DNA from: Chlamydomonas reinhardtii
Taxonomy: Eukaryota > Chlorophyta > Chlorophyceae > Chlamydomonadales > Chlamydomonadaceae
Direction: 5' to 3'
Length of the DNA stretch: 64,000 nucleotides
Assembly (NCBI RefSeq): GCF_000002595.2
Contig: NC_057004.1
Span: forward strand, 913,247 to 977,246
Both the position numbers and the translations under genes were made by a program. Positions 46,701-57,600 of this stretch are shown in pieces. The notes under the pieces are model-generated. The model was not told where the DNA came from and searched no databases. It saw only the letters and a program-made list of their open reading frames with translations. Numbering within the stretch: the stretch's first letter is position 1; the number at the start of each line of letters is the position of its first letter.

Positions 46701-49700
46701 GGGCTGGGCGCGGCGCCTGTGCTTAGGCGGGACTGACGTGGCCATATAAGGTGTTGTGCACTGGGGTGGCCTCCGATGACCCATTCAACCCGTGCCAGGC
46801 AATTGCCGCGGGAAGTGTAAGGTGAACCTGGTGACCAGCGGTCTGGGCTGTGACACGGACAACATCGTGAAGGAGGTTGAGCGCCTGGTGAAGGTGGAGA
46901 AGGTGAGCGGGCGGGGGTCTTGAGCTAAGAGGTCAAGCGGACCCTAAGAGAACGGCAAGGCGAGGTGGGGAGGAAGGCAAGTCGTGTCGGACAGGGTTTC
47001 CAGGGGTGCTTGCCCAAACCCGCACGTATGTGTCAAATGTGCAAGAAAGTTGTCTTGACAGCAGAGTGCGTCATGTGTTGGGATACAATCTGTACTGCAC
47101 GTTCCCAAACAGGTTTTGGCCATCATCGGCCCAGTGTGCTCTGGCACTGTCCTGGCCGCCGCCCCCACCATCAACGCCCTCAAGGTCCCCGCCATCACCG
47201 CCACCGGGGGCGCCCTCGCCATCAGCACCGCCGGCCCCTACATCTACCGCACCATCGCCACTGCCGTAAGCATCTGCAGCACCCCTGCGGCATACGGTAC
47301 ATGCTGCCAACGGATACAATGTCCACACGCACACGCCGCACCTTCAGCTTGAACTTACCGCATAGGTTAGTAGCACCAGGCGCTACGATTCCACATCTCT
47401 TGCGCTTAGATGATTTGCGGCTTCGTGCTGCGGCTTTGTTCTATCCCACCACGCAGCAAGCGTACCTCAACAAGCTAGTTTCCTTCCTCGCCACCAAGTA
47501 CAAAACCATGGCAATCGTGTACGACGACACCCTGCTCGCCGCCGACTGGGTTGGCCTTGCTGAGACGTACTTTGGCCAGCACGGCGGCAGTGTGACCTCC
47601 AAGGGCCAGTTCTCCAGTGAGAATGGCACCGTGCCCCAGATGGAAGACTTGGTGAAGACGGTGAGGAAGGGCGAGGGATTGGTAGTGAGGGACTGGGGCG
47701 ATAGAAGAAGCGATGGGGCGGGTGGGAATGAAAGATGGGGCGGGAGCTTAAGGACTCATTGGGCACATGCGGACATGCGCCATGCCGCTACGCACGTACT
47801 AGTGGATGCCCGCATTGGCGCCGGTGTGTATGGGTGCGTAGTGACAACATTGTATGTTGCTCCCCCTGGCTCTCCAGCTTGCATGAAGCTTCAGATCACT
47901 GTATCTGAGCACTGGGCCAGGATGCGGGCCGCCAGCGCCTCCTGACAAGGGATCCCTAAAACCCCCACGCCAACGGAGCAGCACTGTAAGGGGCTAGCGC
48001 CCGAAGTCTTCCCAAGTCAACGGACAAAGTCGGACCGCAACTTCCTTGCATCATTATTTGCTGCTCCTCTTCCCACTGACTTGCTTTCCCTCATGAGTTT
48101 GGAACATGCTGCCCGACCCGCCATGCACAGGTTACAGGTCACCCAGCCCTGCTGGTCACCCAGCCCTGCTTGTCACCCACGCTGGTCACCCAGCCCTGCT
48201 TGTCACCCAGCCCTGCCACCCAGCCCTGTCACCCACGCTGGTCACCCAGCCCTGCTTGTCACCCACGCTGGTCACCCACGCTCCGCTGCATGCTTCTTTG
48301 GATTTGGGACTGCTTGCCACCCAGTCCTGCTTGTCACCCAGCCCTGCTGGTCACCCAGCCCTGCTTGTCACCCACGCTGGTCACCCAGCCCTGCTTGTCA
48401 CCCAGCCCTGCCACCCAGCCCTGTCACCCACGCTGGTCACCCAGCCCTGCTGGTCACCCACGCTGGTCACCCACGCTCCGCTGCATGCTTCTTTGGATTT
48501 GGGACTGCTTGCCACCCAGTCCTGCTTGTCACCCAGCCCTGGAGATTGGGACTGCAGAGGTGGGGCCGCATTAGCCCACTAAACACGGGCTGCTTTTACA
48601 CTGCAGCATTTCTTTTGCTAGCCATTGTAAAATAGATATTTGATATGCGACAAAAGAGCCGCAAGCGCAAGAAGCTGGCGGACGAGGAGGACAGCTGGGC
48701 TGGGTGACCACCAGCGTGGGTGACAAGCAGGGCTGGGTGACCTGCAGGGCTGGGTTACAAGCATGGGTGACAAGCAGGGCTGGGTGTGAAACAGTATTGG
48801 TGTGTCTTGTCTTGTTACTGACATGCGTGGATACAGCACAACGCTCGCGGGACTACGCTGCTCTGGCCTGCCCTGGTTGTAGAACCGCCTGGAATCGCGA
48901 TGCAAGTGCTGCTGTTGTGCGGTAGTGTCGTGCGGTTGAGGTAGCTAGTTGAGTAGTTGCGTATTCGCCGTCCAGACAATGTCTGTCGACGAGGGGAGGC
49001 CCCCTTACGGGGGCCGGTAGCCCCCTTACGCCTGCCCTATCAGTGGCCTCCGGGCCCAAACGCATCGGGTGTGAGGTGGCCTGTGCTTCGGCTGCGGTCG
49101 GGGTGCACGGCTGCTCCATGCGGGGGCTGGGCGCGGCGCCTGTGCTTAGGCGGGACTGACGTGGCCATATAAGGTGTTGTGCACTGGGGTGGCCTCCGAT
49201 GACCCATTCAACCCGTGCCAGGCAATTGCCGCGGGAAGTGTATGAAGCTTCACCACGGTCCAGGTCCTCCTCTGGTGCGTACTCTCGCCCCTCCCAAAAC
49301 ACGCAATTCCAAATTGGAATTTCCAATGTTCTCCCATCAACCAAAACGACACAGGCTCTGGCGTCGAAGCCGGGGTTTATTTTCTTTATGGCCACGTCTG
49401 CGATTGCGCCCGAGCTTGAGGTTGCGTTCATCAGGACTGCCCGCGCCGTGGACCCCAAGTTCCCCATCGCTATGCCGAACGGTAGGTTCTCCGCGCGCAG
49501 ATGATATTCACATACACAGTGGCCGGCGGTCTCGGTGCGGACCCCACGTTTCCACGGACTACTCCCATGAAGCAAGTTGATCAAGGACATGCCTGCCTGC
49601 CATGCACAGGGTACGACGAGGCGGCCAAGGCAGGCCTGGAGGTGACGGCTGCAAACGGCTCCAAGTCTTACCCTGCTCTGGTTGACGGTATCTACTATGT

Positions 49701-52052
49701 GAATGACGTAATCTACCCGAAGGTGCGTGTTGATGTCTAGAGGAAAAGCGCCCACGCACGGAGATTCGTCGGAACTTGTGTTGCTGTTATGTAAGGGTGC
49801 CCCCACACGCAGCACTAACCATGCTGCCTGCCTACCCCATGCTTAATTTCTTGCATGTCTTGCCACACATAGGCGAACGACCGCTACAAGTCCATGTTTG
49901 GCATCACGTATATGCCCACACTGGACGCTGGCGCCCAGAGTAAGTCTGATCCCACATTTCGCTAAACCCATCCTGACACCACCTTCATTCCTGTCTATAA
50001 CGCCTGTAGTGGTGCCGCGTCCGTAAGTCTCACATGCTGTAAATCCTGTAATGGAGCAGCAGAGGTGAGCCATGCATGCGCGCCTTTCCCCACGCAATCG
50101 CACAGGCAACTCCTACGACGCCATGAGCGCCATCATCCGCGCCGCCCAGGCCGCCGGCTACAGCAAGCTGAAGAACATCAACAAGGCGCTGTCGAGCAAG
50201 ACCTTCACCTTCCCGCGCTACGGCGGAAACACCGGCAGGTGAGGCAGACGCCAGCTAGCCAATGCAGGACAAGTTGCACACATGCATGCAATGCCACAGC
50301 CAGCCCTGCTTGTCACCCAGCCCTGCCACCCAGCCCTGTCACCCACGCTGGTCACCCAGCCCTGCTTGTCACCCACGCTGGTCACCCACGCTCCGCTGCA
50401 TGCTTCTTTGGATTTGGGACTGCTTGCCACCCAGTCCTGCTGGGGTTGTTTATTCCAGAAACCGAAGCGGGGGGAGAGGGGGGAGAGGGCAAGTGAGGCC
50501 GGCAGATCAGGGTGGACAGGGACGTGCTGGATGGACTGGGACAGGCAGGGTGGGCTGGGTGACAAGCAGGAGGGATGACAAGCTGGAGGGATGACAAGCA
50601 GGGTGGGTGACAAGCAGGGCTGCGTGACCAGCGTGGATGGCCAGCGGCCAGCGTGGGTGACAAGCAGGAGGGATGACAAGCAGCGTGTGCCTCGTGTAGG
50701 TCTGCTACAACTGCGGCCTGCGGGAGCTGCGGAAGATCCTGCCGCACAACGGCACGCGGCGCTACACTGTTCTGGCCTGCGACGGCTGTGGAACCGTCTG
50801 GTGAGCACGACGCATGGGCCGAGGGGCTGAGGGCAACTGGGGACAGGTGGGCTGAGGGCCTGAGGACAGGTGCTCCGAGGACAGAGCTGAGCCTTTCCTT
50901 GCATGTCACTGGCTTTCTTGTGCTTGTGCACGCGCTGGCACAGGAATCGCGATGCCAACGCGGCGGCGAACATCCGCCTCATCACCGCCCGCCTGGAGGA
51001 GGGACTGCCGCGGCCTGAGGCGCTCACGCGCCCCATCCACGGCAGTGGTGGTGGCGGAGCAGGACGACAAGGAGGAGGCCAGCGCGCGCCCTGCACCCGT
51101 GCGGCGCCAGGAGCGGCGGCGGCGGCAACCGCCGCTGCGGCTGCCGCGGATGCTGATGCTGCGGTGCAGGGCGGCGGCGCCTACGGCTAGTCTGAGATTA
51201 TGGCGCGTGGGTATGGACCAGCGTGGGTGACAAGCATACGGGATGACAAGCAGGGCTGGGTGACCACCAGCGTGGGTGACAAGCAGGGCTGGGTGACCAG
51301 CGTGGGTGACAGGGCTGGGTGGCAGGGCTGGGTGACCAGCGTGGGTGACCAGCGTGGGTGACAAGCAGGGCTGGGTGACCACCAGCGTGGGTGACAAGCA
51401 GGGCTGGGTGACCTGCAGGGCTGGGTTACAAGCGTGGGTGACAAGCAGGGCTGGGTGTGAAACAGTATTGGTGTGTCTTGTCTTGTTACTGACATGCGTG
51501 GATACAGCACAACGCTCGCGGGACTACGCTGTTCTGGCCTGCCCTGGTTGTAGAACCGCCTGGAATCGCGATGCAAGTGCTGCTGTTGTGCGGTAGTGTC
51601 GTGCGGTTGAGGTAGCTAGTTGAGTAGTTGCGTATTCGCCGTCCAGACAATGTCTGTCGACGAGGGGAGGCCCCCTTACGGGGGCCGGTAGCCCCCTTAC
51701 GCCTGCCCTATCAGTGGCCTCCGGGCCCAAACGCATCGGGTGTGAGGTGGCCTGTGCTTCGGCTGCGGTCGGGGTGCACGGCTGCTCCATGCGGGGGCTG
51801 GGCGCGGCGCCTGTGCTTAGGCGGGACTGACGTGGCCATATAAGGTGTTGTGCACTGGGGTGGCCTCCGATGACCCATTCAACCCGTGCCAGGCAATTGC
51901 CGCGGGAAGTGTAATATGGATACGCCCCGCACATACTGTAATCGTGCCTCTTGGACAGGTTTGACGTGAACGGTGACATCATGGCGGACGCGCAGCTGCA
52001 GACCTACAGCCCTGTCACAGGAGAAGCCGTACCACTGGACGTTATGCCTTAA
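43766..52052 (+). CDS. Periplasmic binding protein type 1-like (branched-chain amino-acid binding type)
   Basis: Eleven exons modelled: 43766-43841, 43942-44018, 44198-44297, 46799-46902, 47113-47265, 47457-47660, 49355-49481, 49610-49722, 49873-49939, 50106-50238, 51959-52052; 1248 nt (415 aa). The nine exons from 44198 onward are secure; the first two are provisional, chosen because they give a hydrophobic signal-like start (RALALTMALLLAAQN) and PIK joined in frame to VGMITDSS. The family pattern is clear: KVGMITD, DNIVKEVERLVKVEKVLAIIGPVCSG, PAITATGGA, TMAIVYDD, GGSVTSKGQF, FIFFMATSAIAP and AMSAIIRAAQAAGYSK. Such domains bind small ligands in bacterial ABC transporters and in eukaryotic receptor ectodomains. 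No membrane helix or transporter partner is visible, so a secreted or lumenal ligand-binding role is inferred. Three introns carry Fanzor-element copies. Confidence 0.82.
44611..45020 (+). repeat. Minisatellite, CACCC orientation (copy A)
   Basis: A roughly 30-bp unit made of CACCCAGCCCTGCTTGT followed by CACCCACGCTGGT, with variants, in a higher-order pattern that repeats about 200 bp including CGCTGCATGCTTCTTTGG. Equivalent arrays are at 48139-48542 (copy B), 50300-50443 (copy C) and 55050-55456 (copy D). The ORFs with CHPRWSPSP-like repeats are translations of this array. Confidence 0.92.
45123..46096 (+). pseudogene. Fanzor C-terminal gene remnant, copy A
   Basis: MRQKSRKRKKLADEEDSEEE opens the frame at 45123, but compared with copy D a deletion joins this exon to the middle of the next one, and the segment from QLHW to SVIKR is lost. 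Retained parts are: a MIDEYCTS stretch (to 45310), an exon at 45606-45706 with VCYNCGLRELRKILPHNG and LACDGCGTV, and an exon at 45850-46096 that starts with the rest of W and NRDANAAANIRLI, then a Gly/Ala-rich tail and stop. It cannot make a complete TnpB fold. Confidence 0.7.
46117..46362 (+). repeat. Minisatellite, reverse-complement orientation (copy A)
   Basis: Units such as GGGTGACAAGCAGGGCTG and GGGTGACCAGCGT are the exact reverse complement of the 5' array units. A shorter array of the same orientation lies in the intron at 45462-45590. Equivalent arrays are near 48695-48788 (B), 50556-50690 and 51210-51458 (C), and 56344-56478 and 57010-57199 (D). Confidence 0.9.
46425..46502 (+). pseudogene. 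Duplicated Fanzor zinc-ribbon/NRD fragment
   Basis: Translates as RDYAVLACPGCRTAWNRDAS, then AAVVR and stop. It repeats the LACDGCGTVW-NRDANAA segment about 0.5 kb upstream but without the intron between W and NRD. It is present in copies A, B, C and D (in D the R of NRD is changed). It may be a retained piece of a second Fanzor copy nested in the element. Confidence 0.6.
46503..46819 (+). ncRNA. Conserved element tail: candidate Fanzor guide RNA region
   Basis: A 0.3-kb non-coding block that is almost identical in all four copies (46503-46819, 48926-49242, 51597-51913, 57335-57651), although the copies have lost different coding parts. It contains a strong hairpin (GGCCCCCTTACGGGGGCC core) and a repeated CCCCCTTACG. 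In the TnpB/Fanzor family the guide RNA is encoded at the 3' end of the element, overlapping or following the nuclease gene, and its guide part reads into flanking DNA. Position, conservation and structure fit; transcription is not shown. Confidence 0.3.
47894..49241 (+). mobile_element. Fanzor-bearing element, copy B (internal deletion, intron of the binding-protein gene)
   Basis: It is flanked by an 11-bp direct repeat ATGAAGCTTCA (47883-47893 and 49242-49252). The common 5' sequence starts at 47902, preceded by eight extra bases (GATCACTG). It keeps the 5' minisatellite and the first 50 or so bases of the first Fanzor exon, then jumps to the last reverse-orientation array, the duplicate NRD fragment and the conserved tail. 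All zinc-ribbon exons are gone. It lies inside the host intron 47661-49354. Confidence 0.85.
50300..51913 (+). mobile_element. Fanzor-bearing element, copy C (5'-truncated, intron of the binding-protein gene)
   Basis: It starts inside the 5' minisatellite (about 50300) and lacks the common 5' end, the first two Fanzor exons and the upstream part of the next intron. It retains the zinc-ribbon exon (50700-50800), the NRD exon (50944-51190), the 3' array, the duplicate NRD fragment and the tail, ending at the same GTGTA. No clear target duplication was found. It lies in the last host intron (50239-51958). Confidence 0.82.
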
Positions 52053-54600
52053 AGCCACTGTTCTATGAGTAATGGAGTTACGTTAAATCGTTAATCAGTG
52101 AGAGGTGGAGGTGTTCCCAGATTGCAGTTCTGTGGGGACGCTTGATTGGCTGGATGTCTGAGTGCCGTCGGTTGAGGGTGCTCTGTCCTATCCTCATACT
52201 GAAAGACTAGTAGGCTGTGGCGGCCGTGTTTTGGCCCGCATCAGGTAGACCCACAGATGTAACAACAGGTGGCACGCGTGGGTGGCGCAGCCGTGGGGCT
52301 TGGAGCACGGCGGATGTACGACAATGACTATCGGGACTTCGCCACCTTGCCCCTTACCCTGTTCCATCGCACGCTGACGTTGTCGATGAACTCCCCTGAC
52401 CAGCGACAAGTCTGGGTCTGGGCCAAAACCACTGTTTGGTTGGATCCAGCCCCATGCAGCCGTGCCGGCCAAGTTGTGAAACCCCCTGTGCGCGAGCGTG
52501 CCCCCCCATCTGTCCTGCGACAGCCCCAGCTTGTCGCCTCCACATCACATCTAGGAAATTGCAGCCCTCCCTGGGGTAGTTTGGCACTCGTGGACAGGGG
52601 AACACCGTCCTCTTGCCCGACCTGGCTCCGATCTGCTCCGATGAGGTGGCAGGTACGCTAGCTCACCAGGGCTTATGTCGGGATTCCGGGATAGCAGTAT
52701 TCCGGGACAACAGTATTGATTATTTTACATCATAGACACTTGCTATTGGTCTCCGCGCCCCAGATAACAACTCACTCGCGCCGAGCGTTGTGCACAAAGC
52801 CACAAAGCGTTGTGTACTTGGTTCAGAGCCGAAGACACGATTTAGCGAGCACAGCGTGTTATACCGGGACGATCTAACCCTGCAATAATTGCCTTTACCG
52901 TTGGCGTTGATCCTGTATAGTCTTGTTGCATGAGTTTGAGGCAGCTTCATTTTATACACGTATTGACACTTACATTGTATTCTATATCCATAACTCGAAT
53001 GCCCTGCTAATGCCTTGCACTGGGTTGGACTCGCACCCGGTTTTCAGCCAAGGCATGGGTTGTCGACCCCTTCAGAAGCTCATTGAGTACAAATAGCCTG
53101 TTTCAATGCATCATACTGAGCCTCGGCTGAGAGCCGCATGTGTACAGGGACACCCCTAAATGCGGGGTACTTGTTGCGACCTTCGAGTTTGGCCTCCATA
53201 CTTAGTTCTATGTGAATATCTGATGCACCTTTACATGCTTGCACTGAAAACATAGCTGCACCCTCGACCCCCAGCAGAAGTCACACGGGCTGCTTGCAGC
53301 GTAACTCCTTATATTTTGCAAGGGACTCGGGTGGCAGAGGCACACGGGTGGAGAGGGTGGAGGGACTGGAGATGGAAGGGCGGCAAAGGCACACGGGTGG
53401 AGAAACTGGGGATGGAAGGGCGGCAGCCAGCAGTACGGTCACATCCGGCAGTGGTGGCGTAGGGAAAGAGGAGGCGTGAGGAGGCGTGTGCGTCAGCCAG
53501 GCCTTCTGCAGTACCCCTTTGCTTGCATCTGGTCTTGATACACAGCAGAGACGTATCACGCAGCGGTGCAGCCCTTGTAAGGGCTGTCCTATGCCACAAG
53601 CGCGCCCGCAAGCCCTGCTGGACAGTGCCCAGGGGCCCTGCCCTGGCGCCGTGCTCTGGGCTCCTGCGCGCGACCCGCTTCCGGGTGTGACCATACTGAT
53701 GGCTGCTGGTCTTATAGCCAGGGCTGTCTGGAAGCGCGGGGCCTGAATGGGCACGCAGCAGAGGGGCTTGGCGGGGCCAGGTGGGCCTGGGACGGCACGG
53801 CGAGGGCCGCGTGCGACGGCACGACCTGGCGCACCTGCGTCGTGTGCTTGCTGACATGTGCGAGTATTTCACAATTCACAAATACTATGTAACTATGTAG
53901 TATGCGCGTCAGGCACACTCGGGGCTGGCGACCGAAATTGTTTTCGCCTTTCCAGCGCGACAGGCCCTCGCGCGAGCGACGCAAGGCAAGCCCAAAAGTC
54001 GTCACTTTCCTGGCGTCGGTTCCTTCATACTCCTTTAAGCATATACATCTAAGTATCTGATCGCAAACAAGCTACCTTGACCCGGGGGTAGCCCGAATCC
54101 TAACGAAATGCGGGGCCCCTGAAGATGCCGACATGCCCACACGCGAACCAGCGATGCGCGCCTTGCCCAGCCAGTAGGCTGTGGACACGCGCCTAGGGCC
54201 GCGAACATACACCAGCCATGGTGGAACATTTATGGGCCCGCCAAACAGGCGCTAGGTCAGTCCATGGACAGCGTGCCGTACGGGGCTGACGGACGCCCGG
54301 CCACGGCAAGGCCAGGGCACTGCTGGTCCTGCGGTCTGCCTCCCGTGTTTGCATGCCAGGTAGTGTGTCTTGGCAATGGAGGGCAGTCAGGCGCGGCGCA
54401 CAGCCTCCATAGCACTTGGGCGGCCTCACTACACACACCCAAGCGAGCACCCCCTCACGGCCAAAATGCCAGCACGCCAGCGCGCCTGCCATTACGCATT
54501 ACCTCCTGACCATCGACTCCGCACCTGAACTTCGTTCGAGCTGTGCCACCCGCACTGGCAACTCCCATATTCCCACCCCACCACTGTTTCGGTTTCCGGT
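52053..54600. other. Intergenic DNA between the binding-protein gene and copy D
   Basis: No gene is supported. A TGTAA poly(A) candidate lies at 52258. A short tandem duplication with GGCACACGGGTGGAGA occurs near 53337-53403. A tRNA-like box with an inverted repeat lies at 53010-53056. The rest shows nothing recognisable. Confidence 0.4.
52258..52262 (+). terminator. Candidate poly(A) signal of the binding-protein gene
   Basis: TGTAA, the usual Chlamydomonas signal, lies about 206 nt past the stop codon at 52052. No earlier TGTAA was seen after the stop. Confidence 0.5.
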
Positions 54601-54615
54601 TGTACTTGGCTCTTA

Positions 54616-57600
54616 TGCATGCTGCGCCAGGTGGGCATGATCACGGACAGCAGTGACCAAAACGATCCGTCAACCATAGCCGAGGCAGTGTCGCTCATCA
54701 ACGGCGCGAACATGGCGGCCTTGGACCGAGGTACCGTACAAATACGTTTCATCTTGACTTGAAATTTCAGCCGAAATGTACTGGTATGCGTCCGCGGTCA
54801 CTACAGCTCAAGTATCTGAGCACTGGGCCAGGATGCGGGCCGCCAGCGCCTCCTGACAAGGGATCCCTAAAACCCCCACGCCAACGGAGCAGCACTGTAA
54901 GGGGCTAGCGCCCGAAGTCTTCCCAAGTCAACGGACAAAGTCGGACCGCAACTTCCTTGCATCATTATTTGCTGCTCCTCTTCCCACTGACTTGCTTTCC
55001 CTCATGAGTTTGGAACATGCTGCCCGACCCGCCATGCACAGGTTACAGGTCACCCAGCCCTGCTGGTCACCCAGCCCTGCTTGTCACCCACGCTGGTCAC
55101 CCAGCCCTGCTTGTCACCCAGCCCTGCCACCCAGCCCTGTCACCCACGCTGGTCACCCAGCCCTGCTTGTCACCCACGCTGGTCACCCACGCTCCGCTGC
55201 ATGCTTCTTTGGATTTGGGACTGCTTGCCACCCAGTCCTGCTTGTCACCCAGCCCTGCTGGTCACCCAGCCCTGCTTGTCACCCACGCTGGTCACCCAGC
55301 CCTGCTTGTCACCCAGCCCTGCCACCCAGCCCTGCTTGTCACCCACGCTGGTCACCCAGCCCTGCTTGTCACCCACGCTGGTCACCCACGCTCCGCTGCA
55401 TGCTTCTTTGGATTTGGGACTGCTTGCCACCCAGTCCTGCTTGTCACCCAGCCCTGGAGATTGGGACTGCAGAGGTGGGGCCGCATTAGCCCACTAAACA
55501 CGGGCTGCTTTTACACTGCAGCATTTCTTTTGCTACCATTGTAAAATAGATATTTGATATGCGACAAAAGAGCCGCAAGCGCAAGAAGCTGGCGGACGAG
55601 GAGGACAGCGAGGAGGAGGAGGACCCTAGCACTTTTAGCGTCAAGACCCGCAGGCGGAGGCGGAATGACCGCCGCAAGCGCCGCCTGCAGGCAGGCAAAC
55701 CGACGCAGCCGCCACGGTACTGGAGCAAGAAGCTCCGGAAGCTGGAGGCAGCAACTGCGGCAGTCGCAGCGGGAGCTGGCGGGGGTGAAGCAGCTGGGCA
55801 GGGGGCATGGGCGCCGCTGCAGCTGCACTGGTCGGACATCCGCTTCCGCTCACGGAAGTTCGGCGTGTACTCACAGTCGCAGCGCGTGCTGCACCGTGAG
55901 GCGCGTCGGCTTACGGGCGGGGCGCCCATGTCGCGAGTGAGCATGCGTGCATGACGAGCAGCGTTACCAGCTGTCCTTGTCCGCGGCTGTGCTTGGGCCT
56001 GAGTCCCAGGTCATCCACCCCACCCGCACCAACTTCACCCCCGCTGCACACAGGTGTCCATCGGCTACGGCAACGCCAGCACCGGCCACAACTCCGTCAT
56101 CAAACGCCCCAGCCGCGGGCCGCATAAGGCCATGCAGCGGCTGCTGCGGCGCTGCTACGCCCGCAGCGTCGTGATGATTGATGAGTACTGCACCTCGCAG
56201 GTGCGCGGTGGTAGGGTACTAGGGCGGCGGGGGGGGGGTTGTTTATTCCAGAAACCGAAGCGGGGGGAGAGGGGGGAGAGGGCAAGTGAGGCCGGCAGAT
56301 CAGGGTGGACAGGGACGTGCTGGATGGACTGGGACAGGCAGGGTGGGCTGGGTGACAAGCAGGAGGGATGACAAGCTGGAGGGATGACAAGCAGGGTGGG
56401 TGACAAGCAGGGCTGCGTGACCAGCGTGGATGGCCAGCGGCCAGCGTGGGTGACAAGCAGGAGGGATGACAAGCAGCGTGTGCCTCGTGTAGGTCTGCTA
56501 CAACTGCGGCCTGCGGGAGCTGCGGAAGATCCTGCCGCACAACGGCACGCGGCGCTACACTGTTCTGGCCTGCGACGGCTGTGGAACCGTCTGGTGAGCA
56601 CGACGCATGGGCCGAGGGGCTGAGGGCAACTGGGGACAGGTGGGCTGAGGGCCTGAGGACAGGTGCTCCGAGGACAGAGCTGAGCCTTTCCTTGCATGTC
56701 ACTGGCTTTCTTGTGCTTGTGCACGCGCTGGCACAGGAATCGCGATGCCAACGCGGCGGCGAACATCCGCCTCATCACCGCCTGCCTGGAGGAGGGACTG
56801 CCGCGGCCTGAGGCGCTCACGCGCCCCATCCACGGCAGTGGTGGTGGCGGAGCAGGACGACAAGGAGGAGGCCAGCGCGCGCCCTGCACCCGTTCGGCGC
56901 CAGGAGCGGCGGCGGCGGCAACCGCCGCTGCGGCTGCCGCGGATGCTGATGCTGCGGTGCAGGGCGGCGGCGCCTACGGCTAGTCTGAGATTATGGCGCG
57001 TGGGTATGGACCAGCGTGGGTGACAAGCATACGGGATGACAAGCAGGGCTGGGTGACAAGCAGGGCTGGGTGACCAGCGTGGGTGACCAGCGTGGGTGAC
57101 AAGCAGGGCTGGGTGACCACCAGCGTGGGTGACAAGCAGGGCTGGGTGACCTGCAGGGCTGGGTTACAAGCGTGGGTGACAAGCAGGGCTGGGTGTGAAA
57201 CAGTACTGGTGTGTCATGTCTTGTTACTGACATGCGTGGATACAGCACAACGCTCGCGGGACTACGCTGTTCTGGCCTGCCCTGGTTGTAGAACCGCCTG
57301 GAACTGCGATGCAAGTGCTGCTGTTGTGCGGTAGTGTCGTGCGGTTGAGGTAGCTAGTTGAGTAGTTGCGTATTCGCCGTCCAGACAATGTCTGTCGACG
57401 AGGGGAGGCCCCCTTACGGGGGCCGGTAGCCCCCTTACGCCTGCCCTATCAGTGGCCTCCGGGCCCAAACGCATCGGGTGTGAGGTGGCCTGTGCTTCGG
57501 CTGCGGTCGGGGTGCACGGCTGCTCCATGCGGGGGCTGGGCGCGGCGCCTGTGCTTAGGCGGGACTGACGTGGCCATATAAGGTGTTGTGCACTGGGGTG

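Larger units (their letters stand above)
44380..46819 (+). mobile_element. Fanzor-bearing element, copy A (in intron 3 of the binding-protein gene)
   Basis: The common 5' sequence TATCTGAGCACTGGGCCAGG starts at 44380 and the common 3' end GCGGGAAGTGTA is at 46819. In order it holds a CACCC-type minisatellite (about 44610-45020), a short N-terminal exon (from 45123), the Fanzor C-terminal exons, a reverse-complement minisatellite, a second NRD-motif fragment and the conserved tail. Compared with copy D it lacks the middle of the first exon and most of the next. The host 3' splice site (46798) and the first 20 or so nt of the next host exon lie inside the shared unit. Confidence 0.85.

Noticed and set aside
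44380-46819. Classic terminal inverted repeats with a TA target duplication for the Fanzor element
   Set aside because: Both ends border on TA, but the end sequences are not inverted repeats of each other, and copies B and D show longer direct repeats.
54631-54730. Second binding-protein gene starting at 54.6 kb
   Set aside because: Only one host exon is present, and it lies inside the repeated unit bounded by 15-bp direct repeats; the only other piece is a 77-bp fragment after the unit.
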